Positions 32,833-45,359 of a DNA stretch of 64,000 bases are shown here, piece after piece. The notes beneath the pieces were generated by a model. The model saw only the letters and a list, made by a program, of their open reading frames with translations, was not told where the DNA came from and made no database searches. The stretch comes from Austropuccinia psidii. Lineage: Eukaryota > Basidiomycota > Pucciniomycetes > Pucciniales > Sphaerophragmiaceae. The translations under genes and the position numbers were made by a program. Positions within the stretch are counted from its first letter, which is position 1, and every line of letters begins with the position of its first letter. The DNA is taken from positions 4,559,888-4,623,887 of the forward strand of contig JALGQZ010000014.1 of assembly GCA_023105745.1 (NCBI GenBank), given 5' to 3'.

Positions 32833-34026
32833 TCAGAGCTTGCAACTATCAAATGCAATGGGATGCTTTCCTGAGTCATTCACCTGACTCAGTACAGCAC
32901 CCAAGGCATAATCAGAAGCATCAGTATCTACAATAGTTGGTAGAGAAGGATTAAAATGAGAGAGAATAGGAGCAGTGGTGAAAGCTTCTTTGAGTATTTG
33001 AAACTGACTAAGAGCTTCCTCATTGAAGATAAAGGGAGAATCTTCTTTAAGGAGGGAAGTGAGAGCAGAGATTTTTTTGGAATAATTTTTAATGAAACAA
33101 CGATAAAAGTTGGCAAAACCAAGAAAAGATTGGAGGGCCTTGATGTTCTTGGGCTGAGGCCAATTGAGAATTTGTTGAACTTTTGAACAATCCATCTTGA
33201 GGCCATCACTTGAAACAACATAGCTCAAGTATTCCACATTTGAGGCATGGAATACACACTTTGAGGCTTTAGCAAACAAATCATTGTCTCTCAGTCTTTG
33301 TAGAGCAGAGGCCACATGTTTAACATGTTCATTCAAAGAGCTAGAGAAGACCATAATATCATCTAAGTACACTACAACAAAAATATCCAAATAATCTGCG
33401 AAGATATCATTCACAAGATTTTGGAATGAAGCTGGAGCATTGGTTAAGCTAAATGGCATAACCAAATATTCATAACTGCCATATTTGGTTCTAAAGGCAG
33501 TTAAGTGCTCATCCCCCTCTTGGATTCTCAAGAGGTTATAAGCACCACGCAAATCTATCTTGGAGAAGATAGTAGCACCGTTAAAGACAGTAAGAAGCTG
33601 ATTCATTGGAGGAACAGGATACCTGTTCTTCCTAGTGACAGCATTAAGTTTGCAGTAGTCAACACACAAACAAAGGCCAACATCCTTTTTATTAACAAAA
33701 AGGACAGGTGCTCCTGTTGAAGAGGAGCTTGGCCTGATGAAACCTTTCTCTACATTCTCTGAAATGTAGGCCCGCAGTGTTTCTGACTCATTCTTTGATA
33801 AAGAGTAGATAACACCAACTGGAGGTAGAAGACCCTCCAGTTCTATATGATGATCACAGGCACGGTGTGGAGGAAGTTTCTCTTCTTTCACTTTGGAGAA
33901 TACATCCAAATATTTGTGATAAACAGGAGGGACTACCTTCAGCACAGTTTCAATCTCTTCTGGCTCTTCCTCCTCATCCCACTGCTCCTCCAGGGAGGCA
34001 TGAAAAGATAAAGAAGGAAGGTCCAT
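32833..34026 (-). pseudogene. D reverse transcriptase and RNase H start
   Basis: A continuous 397-codon frame. RT motifs: LPPHRACDHHIELEGLLPP, GFIRPSSSSTGAPVLFVNKK, VDYCKLNAVTRKNRYP, FSKIDLRGAYNLLRI, VMPFSLTNAPASFQ, and the catalytic YLDD at 220-223. The thumb (LNWPQPKNIKALQSFLGFANFYR) and the RNase H start (IVDTDASDYALGAVLSQ) follow. It ends at a stop after FDSCKL. The RNase H middle ([15 protein letters not shown] sequence) continues beyond that stop toward 32725. RT copies element RNA into DNA in the particle. Confidence 0.92.
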
Positions 34027-34065
34027 ATCCCCTTGAAAGAGATGAAGTGAAGATATAGCAACATC

Positions 34066-34683
34066 TTATACAACATCTTTTATCTCTTTGAAGACTTCAT
34101 CTCTTAATGGAAGTAATGACTGAGAGGGAAAAATGCAGGGGTTATGCACAGAAGGAGGAAGGGAAGGTGTCTTAAGTTCACCAACCAGAGAAACACTGTT
34201 GACAGCAGTGGGAAGGTCTTTACTAGTAGAAGAAATAATACCATTTGAATCCTTATGACTAAAATCATAGGTGATCAATCCATTTTTCCAATCAATAATG
34301 GGATTGAAATGGTAAAGAAAATCATAGCCTAATATTAGGTCTTCTCCCTTGGGTGAATCTATGATAAAGAAATCCCATTCAAAGCTTGGGAAGGAAGGTA
34401 AATCAACAACCCACTTGGTATAATGGGTGATGAACAAGGAAGTGGATTCACTGGAATCCAGAATGAAAAGAGGAATCTTTTCAGGGAGCTCTGACAGAGT
34501 CAATGAGTACTTGAGAACAAAATTCTTTGCAATAAGAGAGCTTGTAGCACCAGAATCAATGAGAATACTATAAAAAATATCAGAGACAGAGGAGAAAATA
34601 AGAAACTTTAAAGATTTCTTGATACTAGTATTCAGAGTGCACAATTGTGCTCTTGAAGGAAATAAGTGAGAACCATTGAACAC
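34066..34683 (-). pseudogene. D aspartic protease
   Basis: The active-site motif LIDSGATSSLIAKNF is near residue 43, with the later hydrophobic-GYDFL motif (LILGYDFLYHFNPIIDWKNG). A long linker follows toward RT. It is joined to the RT frame except for one TAA after EIKDVV. Protease matures Gag-Pol. Confidence 0.88.
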
Positions 34684-34688
34684 ATCAT

Positions 34689-35933
34689 GATTCCCACTCA
34701 GGCTTTTCCCTGCTTGCTAGGGAAGCCTTTTGATGACCCTTGCCTATTTTCAGGCCTCTTGAATCATTTTTTGAATGGGTGCTTTCCACCACAATAGTTG
34801 CACAAGCCTTCTTTAATCCTCCTCTCCTTTTCAGAACCAATTAATTTGTTGTCCTTATTGAGGAGAGCAGCATGAGGCTTGTCTTTGGACACTTGAAAAT
34901 TCTTCCCCTTATTATTCTTCTTGTGATAAGGCTTCTTTGATGATGAACTTTGAGGGGGCTTGGAGGAGTTGGATTCACTGATTGGAGGCTTCTTCTCTTG
35001 ATGACTACCCTTTTCCTTCTGCCTCTGATGGTACCTGGTATCTAATTCCAAGGTCATATCCATGAGTTCTTGAAGACTATCAAAGGCTCCAGGGTGAGAA
35101 GCCAATTGGTCCAACAATCTTGATGCCAAGCCTCTCCTATACACATGAATATAGGCCCTTTACCCCCAGTCTCCAATTCTTGACATTAAACGTCTGAAAT
35201 CAGCTATGTACAAGGAAACTTGACCACTTTCCCTCATCCTCAAATTTTCCAACTCTTGTTCAGATTTTCTGACTTCATTTGGATCATCAAACAGAGTGAA
35301 TAAATGGGTTTCAAATAACTGCCAGTTATTGAGGAGATAAGAAGAGTCTTCATTGGAGGTATTTGAGAGGTAAGGTTCAATCCATTTGCCAGTTCTACCA
35401 GTAAGAAAAGAAGTTGATTATAAGACCTTCTTCCTGTCAGAGAAGAAGCTTGCTGGGTCATTATGAAAGATTAATTGACAGGACTGAATGAATCCTCTCA
35501 ATTTATGAGCTTTAGTACCATCAAAAGAATCAGGTGCCATCATTGATGGAGTTTTGAATTCTGGAGCTTTTGAATTTTCCTTTGGGGCAACTGCTTGAGT
35601 GAGTTGTCCCATAAACTGAGTCATTTGCTCCATCATCTTGAGGAAATTTGGTTCAACTTGAGAGACAGAAGGTTGATTTGAAAGGGCTAGATTTGGAGCC
35701 TCAAGAGCTTCAGGAGCACCTGCCAAGGCAGCTGCTACTTCAGTCTCCTCAGATTCTTCCTCTTCCACAGACTCCTTCCCCTTCTCATCTTCAGCTTCCC
35801 CCAATCTACTCCTAGGCCCTTGAGAAACACCAGGATAACCACCCAATAGTCCATAGAATGATCTTGATCTTCTAGACTTCACACCTCCTCTTCTGGAGGG
35901 TGCTGCTCCTTCCATTGGTGGTCCTCTGTCCAA
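34689..35933 (-). pseudogene. D Gag: capsid and zinc knuckle
   Basis: Open pieces in one frame: an Arg/Gly-rich then acidic N terminus, a helix (FLKMMEQMTQFMGQLTQAV), capsid start MMAPDSFDGTKAHKLRGFI, capsid body with GRTGKWIEPYLSN and LFTLFDDPNEVRKSEQEL, and YIADFRRLMSRIGDWG. A basic linker and the knuckle CNYCGGKHPFKK end it. Stops lie after KKVL (TAA), after IGDWG (TAA) and, tellingly, at the last Cys of the knuckle, where TGC has become TGA. The Met at the start is the first in the frame. Confidence 0.88.
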
Positions 35934-36812
35934 ATTTGCACTCAGTTGATGAACTGATGGTGTCTAGTCAAGAGAATCCCTTTCTGTAGGAGTGAGAACA
36001 GCTCAATGTCCCTGGGATCTTGTATTCTTGGCTGGTGGGCTATCCTGAACTGGCATCATGAAAGAAGAATGAATAAAAACTTGATGATACTTTGAATAAA
36101 ATAAGGCTTGACCAAATCAAATTAAATGAGAATCTTGATGATCTTGAAGAATCAATAAACAGTCTTGAAGTGAAAATTCTCTGAGAAGTCTTGAAGAATG
36201 AAAATGACAGAATCAAATTCTTGTGGATAATCAATGTCAATCAATAAATCAATTCAAGTCAATCTAGTCAATCCAAAATCAAATCAATTAAGTCTTGAGG
36301 AATTCAATCAATATCTTCAAAATCAATTCAATCAAATCAAATCTTGAGGATAAAACAGCTATCTTGGGCAATCAAATTAAGTCAATCAAATCAAATCAAT
36401 CAAAGTCAATTCAAAATCTTGAGGTGAAATCAATGTATTGAGGAATCAATCAATCAATCAATAAATCTTGAGAAATTTCAAAATCAAAATCACTGAATAC
36501 CCCAAATCAATCAAATACCTGAATGATGAATCAATTAACCCAAATAATTCCACTCAAATAACCTGATAAAAACCTGAATTCAGACAAAAAGAGAAATTAG
36601 AATAATAAAGAATAAAGTGAAATGGTGAGCAGAATTTCTTAAATAAGAAATAGAATCAATTTTCATTTTAATGAAATGAATGAGATGAAAATTGATGAGA
36701 GATAATGAGATCATAAAAATCATAAAATCATGAAAAGATCATAATTGAAGAATGAGAGAAATGAATAAAATGAATGAAAGAAAAAGAAGCAATTATGATT
36801 TAATTAAAATAA
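35934..36812 (-). other. D 5' leader with simple CAATCAA repeat
   Basis: Between about 36060 and 36560 the DNA is a loose repeat of CAATCAA/AAATCAAT punctuated by TCTTGAGG. Element E has the same kind of leader near 53700-53880, so it is a family trait. No TGG-type primer-binding site is visible against the 5' LTR. Confidence 0.6.
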
Positions 36813-37419
36813 TGTCACAGGGGCTCTTCTAAATGAAGAGGGCCTGGCACTCAGTGAACAGACTTACTTATGGAGGGCTCAGAATAAAATACTCAATGAT
36901 AAGAGTAATGGAGTAAGAGCTTAAATTCCTAGTCATAAAATAATAAGAGTTAAAAGATATAAGAGAAAAAACAAAAGCAATAATAAAGAGCCAACCACAA
37001 ATAATCCTGTACCACTGTTTCAACCTGTTCAGAAAAGAGAAAAGGATTAATAAAGGATATGGCCACCAGGACTCTACTGAGCAGGTGAGGGAAGGCAAAG
37101 ACTAACTTAATAAATAATAAAATAATATTTCTTAATGAGAAATAAAATAATATTAAAGAATAAATCCAATATTCTAATTAACTGGGGGAAAAACCCCCAG
37201 GTGGGTGAAAGGGGGCTGGTATACGTGAAAAAAGTGCAGCCTGGTGTTTGAGTGTTGAGAAACCATGACTGTATGATTGAGGAACCTGTATTTGAGATTT
37301 AAAACTGTATTGGTGTATCCAATACAGTCATTTGAATCAATACAGGTATTTGTGCCTGTATTGAGGACAGGCCTGTATTTGGTGAATCCTGTATTTGGGC
37401 TTTGCCTGTATTGAGGATT
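36813..37419 (-). repeat. D 5' LTR, truncated
   Basis: It begins TGTCACAG and matches the 3' LTR closely, then stops after TTGAGGATT. The next base already belongs to B integrase. The last 108 bp of the LTR, the outer end that would carry the upstream promoter region, are missing. Confidence 0.93.
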
Positions 37420-38122
37420 ACTTATACCTGCATTAGAATTGGCATATTAGACCTCAGTCCATTCTTCCACAGGTCAAACACCTGTTATGTTAGAAAAAGG
37501 ATGGAATTCAAGACTCCCAGCAGATACACTGAGGAGAGACTTGATTGAAATTCATCCTACAGCTTCCAGCTTCAAGTTGATTCTTGATGAAGTGAAACAT
37601 CATGCAAAACAAAGTATGAATGAAGCTTTTGACTATGCTAAACAGAAGTGGGACAAGAGTCACAAAGTACCAGACTTCAAAGTAGGGGACTAAACTCTAG
37701 TTTCAACCTTGAATTTTAATAATATCAAAGGCCAAAAGAAGCTTAAAGATTCTTATGTAGGACCTTTTGGTATTGTAGCCTTACATGGAACCAATGAAGT
37801 TCAAGTGGAATTAAGTGGTGAATGGGAAAATAAACACCCCACTTTTCCAGTCAGCTTGATAAAGCCTTATCAACTAGCTGACAAAGAATTGTTTCCTTTA
37901 AGGAACCCAACTCCTTTCACTGTACCACCAGTGGAACAAAATGAAGACAAAAAGATCAAGAAAATCATTAAAGAAAGGAGGCTTAGGCGCAAAAATCAGA
38001 GAGAGTATCTTGTGAGATATAGAGATCCAGTACATGAATATGAATGGCTGGCAGAATCAGAAATACTTGACTCAGAGAAACTCTTAAGAAGAGTTAGACA
38101 TGAAGGAAGGCCACAAGCCTGA
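37420..38122 (+). pseudogene. B integrase C terminus with chromodomain-like tail
   Basis: The frame resumes inside the integrase core at LIPALELAY, then TSVHSSTGQTPVMLEKGW, matching A2 (LPAVQLAYNTSQHSTTGKTP). A TAG sits at the residue that is Asn in A2. A TAA (37691) follows FKVGD at the codon that is Gln in A1. The C-terminal module has VGPFGIV and HPTFPVSLIKPY. The chromodomain-like end is IIKERRLRRKNQREYLVRY with YEWLAESEIL. It ends at a natural TGA. Confidence 0.88.
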
Positions 38123-38275
38123 ATATGTCTATAAATGTGGTTTAAATTACTTGATCTGGGTAATTTAAAGAGGTTGGACAGTGGAAATTAACCCCCCTTT
38201 GGGGCTTTTATTATTTATACCATTGATAAAATTGTAATACAATTTTATTTTTTGGTGGGAGGGAATGTGAGCCTT
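38123..38275 (+). promoter_or_regulatory. B 3' UTR hairpin and polypurine tract
   Basis: Arms TAAAATTGT (38227-38235) and ACAATTTTA (38239-38247) pair perfectly around AAT. Sixteen bases on, GGTGGGAGGGAA abuts the LTR start TGTGAG, a clear polypurine tract. The same arrangement, with unrelated hairpin sequence, occurs in family A. Confidence 0.8.
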
Positions 38276-40173
38276 GAGGTATGTTTTACATACCCAAATA
38301 GGCCACAATTATCTTAAAAATAAATTCCAAATTATGCATAACACATAAGTCATGCACAAATTCAAAATTCATCACTTTTGATTTCAGAAAAGATGAATAA
38401 CCTTTTATTGAGTAAGTAAATTCATGGATTTAAGGCCAGTTTTGGATTCTACACAAAAATTCACCTGGGGTAGCTTCATAAAGTGAATAACCTCAAATTA
38501 ACTCTTTGAGGTGGTAATATGGAAAATACTTCAATACCACATAAAAGATCCGTGAAAATTTTTGTTTTTCTCTATTTCACGCCAAAATAATGGGAATGTG
38601 AGAAATCCCACGTTACATATACACTAGGAATAGTGTTATGCATGTTTTGGGAACTTAATATTATGTTATTCTTACATCCACTTTTGGTACACCCATAGTG
38701 GATATCTCACTTGAAGCTTAAAATTCTATTTTGAAGTAAAAAATAGGCAAGGGGGCAAAAGACATCAAAGAGAGCCAAGGTACCCAACTTCTGAGGCCTC
38801 TGAGATGTGGACAGCTCCAAAGCTTGGATGCATGGCTGATCTTGGCCTAATTGGTAAACTAAAACTCTTTGGGAACTTGGTTACCATGTTACAACTTCAG
38901 TAAATCATAAGAAAAAAGGAAGTAACCTGCTATTTTGACGTGCCAAGGAGGTAAAGAGCAACTTACACTCCTGTAACCATGTTGATTCTTAATGATTTTC
39001 CATGGATAAACCCCAAAAGAATAATTAAAACCCTTTTTGGACTAGTATCCATTTATTTATTTCATAGCAACCAGCCATGGACTGCTACTTGCAATTCTAT
39101 GTAGAAATGAAGTAAAAACTTCAAAAATTCATTAAAAATACAATTCTTAATGAATCTTTCTGAAGCTTTCAGGACCAATTGAGAACTTTAAAATTCATAT
39201 AGAAATCAAGAAGAATTATACTTCTATATGGAAAATTAAAAGTTTTACTTATAGTCCATTTTTGAGAATTCCATGTGAAACACAGAATCTTTAAGAATTT
39301 ACAGAAAATACATTCTGTGATGCAATTTTCAATAATATTTATGCCTTTGGGAAATCAATGATAATTTTGGAATAAAAGAAGAATTACAGTTGTTACTCCT
39401 TTTATTCTTAACCATAAATGGGTTGGTAGTCACGTAAAAGCTTCAATTAAGCAATTATGATCATCTTATGTGACAACAAATGATGCAATCAATAATCCAG
39501 AAAGGTTCATTGTTTTTTTCACTCACTGTTTTTTGAGTTTGTCCCATGGCATGCCTATGTGAGCTGTCTTAGACTTAAAAGAGGCCTCCTCTTGCTGTTT
39601 TTTCCAAATGATCATAATCATCACATTATATTATATCTTTATTACCAACAAGTATTAGTTAAATCTTTTCTTAAGTGTTTCAATTCTTTCTGAATCAATT
39701 AGAAGGACTTTAAATCATATAAATCAACTATATATTGTTGTAATCCTGTTATAAATCAATTTTGATCCATTAAATCCACAATTCTACATCAAATATCTCT
39801 ACTTTTATCTTTAATAAGTTCTTTGGAGTATTAGTGAGTTATTTATCTTTAATTCTTGAAGTTTTTCTCTAAAATTAGTTTTCCTCAAGAATTATCTTTA
39901 TAATTATTCTTGCAAAAGATAATTATATATTAAAATAATTTTATTATTTTAATAAAAGAAGTTTTTATTATGAAATTCTTGTTGTAATTGATTCTTGTAG
40001 ACAATTACTACTGACTGTTATAATTACTAGTAGTGTATAACATGTGAAAGAAATAAATCTTTAATTACTTAATTGTGGTTATAATAAATACTTATTATAA
40101 TATTTCATAAGAACAGTCATAGTACTGTTGATTAATATTAATATTATCAACAGTTTCATAGACACATCTTACA
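38276..40173 (+). repeat. B 3' LTR
   Basis: It starts TGTGAGCC and ends ACATCTTACA, aligning with the 5' LTR throughout. Near its start GGTATGTTTTACATACC has perfect 7-bp arms; the 5' LTR copy has one mismatch there. Confidence 0.92.
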
Positions 40174-43100
40174 GCTTTTCAGATACTTTCAGCTTCTTGT
40201 TTGGTCATTAAACGTTTTCCCAATTAAAATAGAAAATTATGGACTTCTCATGATTCTTATTTGTTTACTCTCACTTTACATGTACACTACTCACTCATAC
40301 AAAAAACTTTATAATAATTATTATTGTATATAAGGAAAGAAAGTTTTCTCAAAGAAATATGTAAAGCAATTTCACCCTGATTCAATTGCCTTTTTTACAT
40401 GAAATAATCAACTTATCTCACATGTGCACACCATTTCACAAATTCTTTACAGACCTTTTTTGGAGAAAAAACCTTGAATATAATAACAGCTTTTTTGAAA
40501 AAGTAAATATCTGTAAGATCCATACTCCACACACATAGTTTATTTCCTTTTCTTCTAGAATGCCTTCCATAAATTTCAATAATTCTCCCAAAAAGCTTGA
40601 ACATTTCCCTTATACATGCATCTTTCTTATGTTATTTTTTCCTTATATTTCATATTTATTTGGAATATAAAATCTCACTAACATTTTTGAGTTAAAAACT
40701 TAGAAAAAAGTCAAAATGAGTCATTAATACTATGTATTTTTTTCGAGTATTTGCAGAATTAGCTTGATTATGAAAGATATTCATCAGAGATGAACATTCG
40801 CTCATCACTCCAATATTTTCGTATAGATTAATCTGCTTCCTTTTACATAATGAAAATTTTCATTATCAAATTCATTTTTCCATCAAAACCTCCTTGTTTG
40901 TGGGCTTTTGTAAATCTTGCAATGACAAAATCTGCTCTTTATATTCAAAAATTTGCTTTTATTTTTTCCCAATTGTTTGATTTGTGTTAAGTACACCTCA
41001 GAAATGCTCATTTCTAATCTCTCAACAGATTATTTACATTGCACTTAAAACACACTTGATTAATTCAATTTTTAAGCCTGTTAAATCTTGGTTTGACCAC
41101 CTTCATTTTTTGCCTCAATTATGTCTCTCCCAAAGTTTTCATCTTTCTTTGTCAATTTTTTTAGTACTTAAAATCTCATTAATTACCAAAATAAGACTTG
41201 AAAAAAGGATTAATAATCATTTAACATGATTTTAACACAAAATGAAAAATAATTCTTTTTTCAAATGTTGAATTATCTATATCTAATCTTACTTTTTTTA
41301 AATTTTTAGTTTCCTCTTTTCTTATTTGAAATTCCCTCCTTTTTCATATTAAGTTTTATTGTTTTTTCTTTCATGTTACTTTGAAATTTTCTTTGTTTTT
41401 CACTTTTCTCTAAATTTTAATATTTTTATTTTTTGTTTCTCTTTGTTTCAATCTTTTTCAATTTTTTTTAATCAATCTATTTATCCTTATTCATTAATTA
41501 TTGTTTTTTATTATTTTTAAAATTGTTTGCAATAATCTTAGTTGAAACAGATAACTACTATTACACTATAATCAGTGTAACAAACTGATCCCAGTGTATC
41601 TCCATTCCAGTAAAAAAAAATCAAAAAAATTAATAAAATCAATAAAATAAAAAAAAATAAAAAATACAAAATATAACCAATTCAGAAAAAATAAATAAAA
41701 TTAAATAAATTGAAGGAAAAATATATAAAAAAAATTGAAAAATTTCAATCAAATCGATAACGTACATTTTAAACATTCAAACAGATCAAAAGAATCAAAG
41801 AAAGCTGAAATCAAATGAAAATTAAAATCAAAAAAATGAAAAAAAAAGAAATATAAAAGTGGATTCAAATTTGAAGAAAACAAGAAGAAAATTTTTTCTT
41901 TTGGAATGATTGATTAAAGTATCCAAAATTGAAAAAAGAATTCCCCAAAAATTGGATAAAAAATGGGTATAAATTAAGCAAAAATCCATAAAATGAAATA
42001 AAGTTAGAAATATATGATGGAAAATAATACAAAAATTTGAAACAAAATAATAATGAAAAACATAATAAATTAAATGAAAGAAGAAAGCAATCCAAGGAAT
42101 AATAATATTTCAACATCAGGAAATCAAAGAGAACAATATTATTGCAAAACATTCTTATCAATAAGGAAAATTAGAAAGCAAACATTGGAATAAAAATAAA
42201 TGAATAAAAAATCTAGAAAATTTACAGAATTAAGATAAGATTTTGAAAAGAATTACTTGGTAGCACACTCATAAATGTTGGCTTAGTAATTTTTACATAC
42301 CTCATAAACTTTAAATTTCAATGTAATATTTCCCTGTTGATCCAAGAAATCTCAAGTTCAAATTTCTTTCACATCTTATGGTGATTCCATACCCTGATTA
42401 AAACATCTTGAACTAAGTTTGGTGGCCAAATATGGTACTATCTTCACATTGATTGACAGAATGATTAATATTATTAGTGTAAAATGATTATTTACATTTG
42501 ATGTGCAAGTAATTCAAGCTAATTGCCTGTGGGATACTCTAAGCTGTTTGATTATTGAGGTTTTAATAAGAAGAATGAAGCTTTAGATATTTTCATAGAA
42601 GCTTTATTTTAAATTGAGCTCTAATTAAGATCTAAACTTGTCAGTGGACATGAGTTGAACAAAGGTTTGGCAAAAATTGAAAGAAATTGAACCTATATTC
42701 ATCTCATGCTCAAAATACACCTCAACCCCCCCAAAGAGTGTCCATGACGGTTCTTCATATAATTCTTGCTTATGGATATGTCAATATCTATGGAAATAAA
42801 CAATTTCTGGTCCACTTAGTCTTGTATTTAACATGTTAACATCAACTTTCAAATGACAATCTGATTCCCATTTTATTAGACAACTTGATGATTTACAATG
42901 AGTTTTTTTCTCAATATAAATAGATTTGAGCCACATTATAGGTTTTTGAAAAAGAGACATTTATGGATATATTTTCTTTTATATATTTGACTAAGAAGCC
43001 ATTTCAAGGGTGTTTTCCACAAACCTTTCCAAAAAGATGCAATTACAAATTATGAGAATGATAGTTTAATGATAATTCTTTATAGAAAAATAAACGGAAT

Positions 43101-45359
43101 ATGAGGTAAGAAACTAATATGGAGGACTTTCATTATTCTTTCTCCCAACCAAAAGCCATTAAAAATTGCCATAGATATTTTACATGACATATTTTTGTCT
43201 GTTCTGACTCTTTGAAAAAGGGAATTCCCAAAATTTAACATATCTTCAAAAAAATGGCATTTTAACTTGATGGAAATGTAGGAGATTGACAAAATCTTAT
43301 AGTCAAATAATATTTTAAAAATGTATATATTAATTACATTTACAAATTCTGAAGAACTTCCTACCTTGAGTTATTTATTAAAGAAAAATGGGAATTACCA
43401 ATTCATATATTATATTCCAATTTCACTATTAGATTCTTGGAAGTCTGAGTCTTATCTTATTTAAAGCTCATTTGTTTGATTCAGCTTTTTAGCTCCTGAA
43501 GAAATTCCCTTTGAGTATATTCTTGAATTCACAAAGGCAAGCAGAGAAAGGGAGTTAAAGGTTTCCACTCAAAAGCCACATTTTAAGTGTATTTTTCTTC
43601 AGCAATCATCTAGAGTAATTATATTTGGAGGAAAAGAAATTTGAAAACTCGCATTTGAACAAGTTCATATTATGCTAGAAATATCTAAGATTTTGGCGTT
43701 GAATAAACTTTTTTCATAAATTAGTTCTACTACTAGTTTGGGATCATTATATAAATATCAGTACAATTTTAGAACTTTATTTTAATTGAGAAGAATTCAT
43801 TGGATCTTCAGTCAATATTCATTCATGAGAGGAAGAGGTTAAAACTTTTTTAGGTTATTGGTTCACGAATATGATATCTTTGTGTTTAAATATCATCATT
43901 AAGATTTTGATAAGATTCTGAATATTACTAAGATCTAGTATCTTGATATAATAATGGATTAAATTCTCTTGAGGCGTGAATTTTCATTGGATAAGAAACT
44001 AATCTTCACATTCAATCACATCTATGTTAGCAAGAACATATTTCCACAAATTGACTATTGTTCATGAAGTCAAAATCATAATGATAAATAATAAGATATG
44101 AAAGTAATAATAAGTTTCTTCTGGAAGAAATTATTCTCCATATAAACAACATTATGAGATAAATCAATATCTATATCATTAAATTTTTTTTTGAAACTAT
44201 TACCTCTTTGAATTGATATGCAACCCCATCAAAAGACTTGAGAATAAATTGTTGATTATTCATATTATTAGAAGCTTTGTAAAGCCTCTTTGTCTGTAAA
44301 ACAATTGTCATTTATATTATTAAGTGAACTAATTCAATGTAAAATTTATTTCAAATTCCTGATTTTAGTGATGGAATGATAATTTATTCCCTTGCTCTGT
44401 TGGGAAAATTTATTACAATATTGCTCATTATCCTCTGGAAAATAAAAAAACCAGAAGCATAAGCTGATTTTATTTACCCACAACAGTAGTATTCAATTTG
44501 GATTTCTCCTGAGAGTAGTATCAGGATGAAGTGTCAGCATATACCCTCATATAGTAGCTTATATTGAGAATTTTGGGTATATCGTGTGTTATAGAATATT
44601 ATGAGAGATTATATTCAAAAAATAATTAATCCTAGATTATTTTAGTTTTTGCAAAAAGGTGTAAGAATTTTTAAAGATTGAATTTTTAGAAAAGAAGTAT
44701 TTAATCTTATGTTTAAAAGAAAAATTGAAAGTTTGGAGATAGGTGAATACAAAATTATGACCAGTGAATTTTCTGTTCAGGAGAAACCTATTTTTAATTT
44801 GATACTCACAAGGAATATCAAATTTATTGTTCCAAAGGGTAATGAGGGAAGTGATATATCTCACCTCATTTTCTATTTTTTCAAGTAAGAAACAATTAAG
44901 AATCCATGAAAAATTAAGAAAAAAGCATACATATTTGGTTTTTCAATGAGTGAGATGCAATCATGAGTAGTAATCATTTGGGAAAGGTATCTTGATATAG
45001 TTGTTCTTGAGGTTTGAAATCTTAAAGTCACACAAGATTAATTTCAGAAAAAAATACATCATGAGGAATATGTCATAGGAAATGGGAAAATGACATAATT
45101 TAATGTTTTATTTGTATGGGGCTTATCCTGATCTGAAATCTCTTAATTTTATACTCAGAGAAGTTTGTAGAATTTAAGGGTATTCAATATTAACAGAAGC
45201 TACAAAATACAATTCAGTTTCTATTAATTATTTCTGAATCATGAAAATCTGTCTTGGAAGACAATCAAATGATAATAGCAATTTGAAATCCTGGTTGGAC
45301 CTGCTACCCCGCCAGCAGGGATACATTTTTCTAATGGTTATTATTGTAAAAATAAATTG
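40174..45359. other. Long AT-rich region without recognised features
   Basis: I found no protein with family character and no RNA gene. Short open frames (for example 40984-41229 and the Phe/Tyr-rich one at 41865-42161) look like composition effects. A strand switch from T-rich to A-rich lies at about 41590. A small GC-rich hairpin (CCTGCT/AGCAGG) is at 45300-45319. The region may be very old decayed transposon or host intergenic DNA. Confidence 0.5.
41270..42250. repeat. Low-complexity T-rich then A-rich block
   Basis: The upper strand is strongly T/C-biased to about 41560 (TTTTTCTTTCATG-like), then strongly A/G-biased from about 41600 to 42250. It looks like simple-sequence expansion with a change of strand bias. 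No exact long inverted repeat was confirmed by eye. Confidence 0.5.

Larger units (their letters stand above)
28288..37419 (-). mobile_element. Element D: chromodomain Ty3/gypsy element nested in B
   Basis: The 3' LTR (715 bp) and a shortened 5' LTR (607 bp) differ at about 21 positions by my count, far less than the B pair, in keeping with a later insertion. Interior on the minus strand: leader, Gag, protease, RT, RNase H, integrase with canonical chromodomain, long 3' UTR. At least nine stops break the coding frame. The left target flank is CATCC. The right flank is lost in the deletion that removed 108 bp of the 5' LTR and part of B. Confidence 0.93.
22035..40173 (+). mobile_element. Element B: Ty3/gypsy retrotransposon carrying nested element D
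   Basis: LTRs of about 1.9 kb bound the element. Interior order: primer-binding site, leader, gag ORF1, ORF2 (Gag, protease, RT), a stub of RNase H, nested element D, integrase C terminus with chromodomain-like tail, hairpin, polypurine tract, 3' LTR. About 1.4 kb of RNase H and integrase (judged against A2) was deleted with the end of D. The 5-bp flanks (TGAAG left, GCTTT right) do not match. This suggests recombination between two copies or later loss of a flank. Confidence 0.9.

Noticed and set aside
41865..42161. A 98-codon Phe/Tyr/Leu-rich frame resembling membrane segments
   Set aside because: It lies inside the A-rich block; hydrophobicity comes from reading poly-A-rich DNA on the other strand.
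45300..45319. GC-rich hairpin CCTGCT/AGCAGG as a terminator
   Set aside because: It is a single occurrence, with no T-run meaning in a eukaryote and no gene upstream.
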